Part shown: positions 13,484 to 14,921 of the stretch, piece by piece
Position numbering within the stretch: the stretch's first letter is position 1
Layout: each line of letters begins with the position of its first letter
NCBI GenBank assembly: GCA_963582255.1
Contig: CAUZRD010000036.1
Location: 1-14,921 of the forward strand
Direction: 5' to 3'
DNA: 14,921 nt
Origin: CAUZRD01 sp963582255
GTDB taxonomy: Bacteria > Pseudomonadota > Alphaproteobacteria > Rhizobiales > TMED25
The notes under the pieces: generated by a model
What the model was told of the DNA's origin: nothing
Seen by the model: the letters and a program-made list of their open reading frames with translations, nothing else
Databases searched by the model: none
Program-made: the position numbers and the translations under genes

Positions 13484-13517
13484 CTTGATTTTAGCGGTTT
13501 AAAGATTGATATCTTAG
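13484..13517 (+). promoter_or_regulatory. Candidate htpG promoter, possibly heat-shock type
   Basis: CTTG (13484-13487) and GATATCTTAG (13508-13517) partly match the alphaproteobacterial sigma-32 pattern (CTTG, then CYTATNTNNG), but the gap is 20 bp instead of 17-18. As a sigma-70 site, TTGATT with ATATCT or TATCTT is also weak. The placement 40 bp before the ATG is reasonable. Confidence 0.3.
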
Positions 13518-13557
13518 TGCATATGTTTTTCACAAGCAGTTGAACCGTGAGCCTATA

Positions 13558-14921
13558 ATGACTGAAAACAGCGAAATCCATTCTGATAGTGAACGCTTGG
13601 CGTTTGGTGCCGAAGTTACCCGACTGCTCGAAATTCTTGTACATTCGGTCTATGCTGATCGAGATGTATTTCTGCGAGAGTTAATCTCTAATGCGGCTGA
13701 TGCGTGTGACAAGCTACGCTATCTTTCGTTAAGCGATGAAAGTTTGATGGCGAGTGATACTGAACTCGGTATTCAGATTGTTGTGGATCCAGATCAGCGC
13801 ACTATTGATGTGATTGATAACGGCATTGGCATGAGCCGAGACGAGATGATCGAGAATCTTGGCACCATCGCCAAATCTGGAACCCGTGCATTCATGGAGG
13901 AGGCGGGTGAAGGGGGTGTGGCCGGGACACAGATTGGTCAGTTTGGTATAGGTTTTTACTCCGCCTTTATAGTGGCTAGTGAAGTGGCCGTTACCTCCAG
14001 GCGCATGGGGCAGGATAATACATATGTCTGGCGCTCAGACGGCACAGGTAGCTACACCATTGAGGTTGCGGGCTCTGAGGAGACTAATTTTAAATCCAGC
14101 ACACGGGTGCGGCTTAGTCTGAGGGAGGGAATGGATGAGTTTGGGGCTGCTAGCAATTTGATAAATATCATTAAGGCCCATTCCAACCACATAGCTTTTC
14201 CAATCGATGTGTTGGAGCTCAAGAGTGGCGAGCGTGCCGAGCCGGTTCGAGCCAATGTGGCGAGCGCGCTTTGGGCTCAGCCTAAAGCAGATATCACGAA
14301 AGAACAGTACGGTGAATTGTTCGGTGCTCTTTCTGGTGTATTTGATGAGCCGGCGATTACCATTCACTACAAGGCAGAAGGCCGCCACGAATATGATGTG
14401 CTGTTGTTCGTTCCAGTGGCGCGGCCGTTTGACCTTTTTGATCCCTCACATAGGTCTCATCTAAAGCTTTATGTGCGACGGGTGCTGATTACCGATCAAG
14501 CTGAAATATTGCCATCCTATCTCAGGTTTGTGTGTGGCGTGGTCGATTCAGCTGATATGCCGCTGACGATCAGTCGCGATATGCTGCAGGATAATTCGGT
14601 GGTGGCATTGATAAAAAAGGCGGTTACGAATCGGGTGTTCGCGGCACTTACCAAGAAGGCGGATAAAGACCCGGCAGGGTTTGAAACGTTGTGGGACTCG
14701 TTCGGTGCGGTGCTCAAGGAAGGGCTTTATGAGGACTATGAGCGGCGTGATGAGCTTTTAGAGTTACTCCGTTTCAAAAGTACGTCCGGAGACAGCCCTC
14801 GTTCGCTTAAGGACTATGTGGCCGATCTGAAGGAAAATCAGACCGCGATTTACTTTATGGTTGGAGAAGAGCTGTCGATGTTACAGGCAAGCCCGCAATT
14901 GGAAGGATTTAGGGCACGTGG
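13558..14921 (+). CDS. htpG: Chaperone HtpG (Hsp90), C-terminus cut by the window edge
   Basis: The frame runs open from the ATG at 13558 to the last base, covering 454 residues of a protein usually about 620-650 long. The N-terminal GHKL ATPase domain shows RELISNAADACDKLRY (40-55) with the catalytic Glu41 and ATP-binding Asn45, DNGIGM (87-92), LGTIAKSGT (101-109) and the lid hinge GQFGIGFYSAF (127-137). The middle domain includes LFVPVARPFDLFD, LKLYVRRVLI and MPLTISRDMLQDN, the Hsp90 client-contact and catalytic-loop region. HtpG is a dimeric ATP-driven chaperone in the cytoplasm. The ribosome site is weak (GTGAG 7-11 bp upstream). All motifs in the visible part are intact. Confidence 0.97.
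   Translation, partial: MTENSEIHSDSERLAFGAEVTRLLEILVHSVYADRDVFLRELISNAADACDKLRYLSLSDESLMASDTELGIQIVVDPDQRTIDVIDNGIGMSRDEMIENLGTIAKSGTRAFMEEAGEGGVAGTQIGQFGIGFYSAFIVASEVAVTSRRMGQDNTYVWRSDGTGSYTIEVAGSEETNFKSSTRVRLSLREGMDEFGAASNLINIIKAHSNHIAFPIDVLELKSGERAEPVRANVASALWAQPKADITKEQYGELFGALSGVFDEPAITIHYKAEGRHEYDVLLFVPVARPFDLFDPSHRSHLKLYVRRVLITDQAEILPSYLRFVCGVVDSADMPLTISRDMLQDNSVVALIKKAVTNRVFAALTKKADKDPAGFETLWDSFGAVLKEGLYEDYERRDELLELLRFKSTSGDSPRSLKDYVADLKENQTAIYFMVGEELSMLQASPQLEGFRAR

Larger units (their letters stand above)
13188..13557. other. Intergenic region between DUF2794 and htpG
   Basis: About 370 bp. The part next to DUF2794 (13188-13361) is an open frame on the minus strand that I regard as leader rather than protein. 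Further right are an inverted repeat (13448-13470) and a CTTGAT / TATCTT pair that could be the htpG promoter. No RNA gene is visible. Confidence 0.5.

Noticed and set aside
1..14921. CRISPR array, insertion sequence, toxin-antitoxin pair or phage genes
   Set aside because: No regularly spaced repeats, transposase or integrase motifs, or paired small genes were seen on either strand.

Overview
The window reads as ordinary chromosome of a free-living alphaproteobacterium with middling G+C. The evidence is the gene content: a DUF2794 protein, an invasion-associated-locus-B (IalB) family protein near rlmN and argG, a SpoU-type methyltransferase of alphaproteobacterial style, a human-type-10-like 3-hydroxyacyl-CoA dehydrogenase, and an HtpG. 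I see no prophage, transposase, CRISPR array or defence island. The lineage below class level is inference; a marine or Rhodospirillales-like relative is possible.

Layout. Positions 1-1629 (+) hold the end of a cell-envelope glycosylation cassette: the C-terminus of a polytopic membrane glycosyltransferase, a GtrB/DPM1-like polyprenyl-phosphate glycosyltransferase and a GtrA-like flippase candidate. At 1820-1895 (-) is an intact tRNA-Ala(CGC). About 140 bp upstream of it lies a decayed 5' half of a similar tRNA that keeps its own promoter-like sequence. At 2226-3585 (+) are yggT and folD. At 4064-4681 (+) is a secreted four-cysteine protein of unknown function.

From 4742 to 9934 the minus strand carries, in transcription order from the right: a DUF1232 protein, a SpoU/TrmH RNA methyltransferase, IalB, rlmN, a four-helix membrane protein, a dihydrofolate-reductase-like protein and argG. 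The block rlmN / membrane protein / DHFR-like is packed with a 4-bp overlap and a 1-bp gap, so it is probably translationally coupled.

From 10077 the plus strand carries the dehydrogenase gene. It converges on phhB (minus). Then come the frameshifted, 5'-truncated remnant of an FtsX/YbbP-type ABC permease and a Bax-inhibitor-1 family membrane protein (+). A strong bidirectional terminator separates that gene from the DUF2794 gene (-). The window ends inside htpG (+).

Functionally this is mostly housekeeping: arginine and one-carbon metabolism, rRNA/tRNA modification, pterin recycling, membrane protein homeostasis and chaperoning. I did not find a convincing undescribed system. The best leads are the tRNA half-gene scar, the permease pseudogene, the coupled rlmN operon with an unknown membrane protein, the four-cysteine secreted protein, and several palindromes placed at promoters. 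Homology calls rest on motif recognition by eye; no database search was run.
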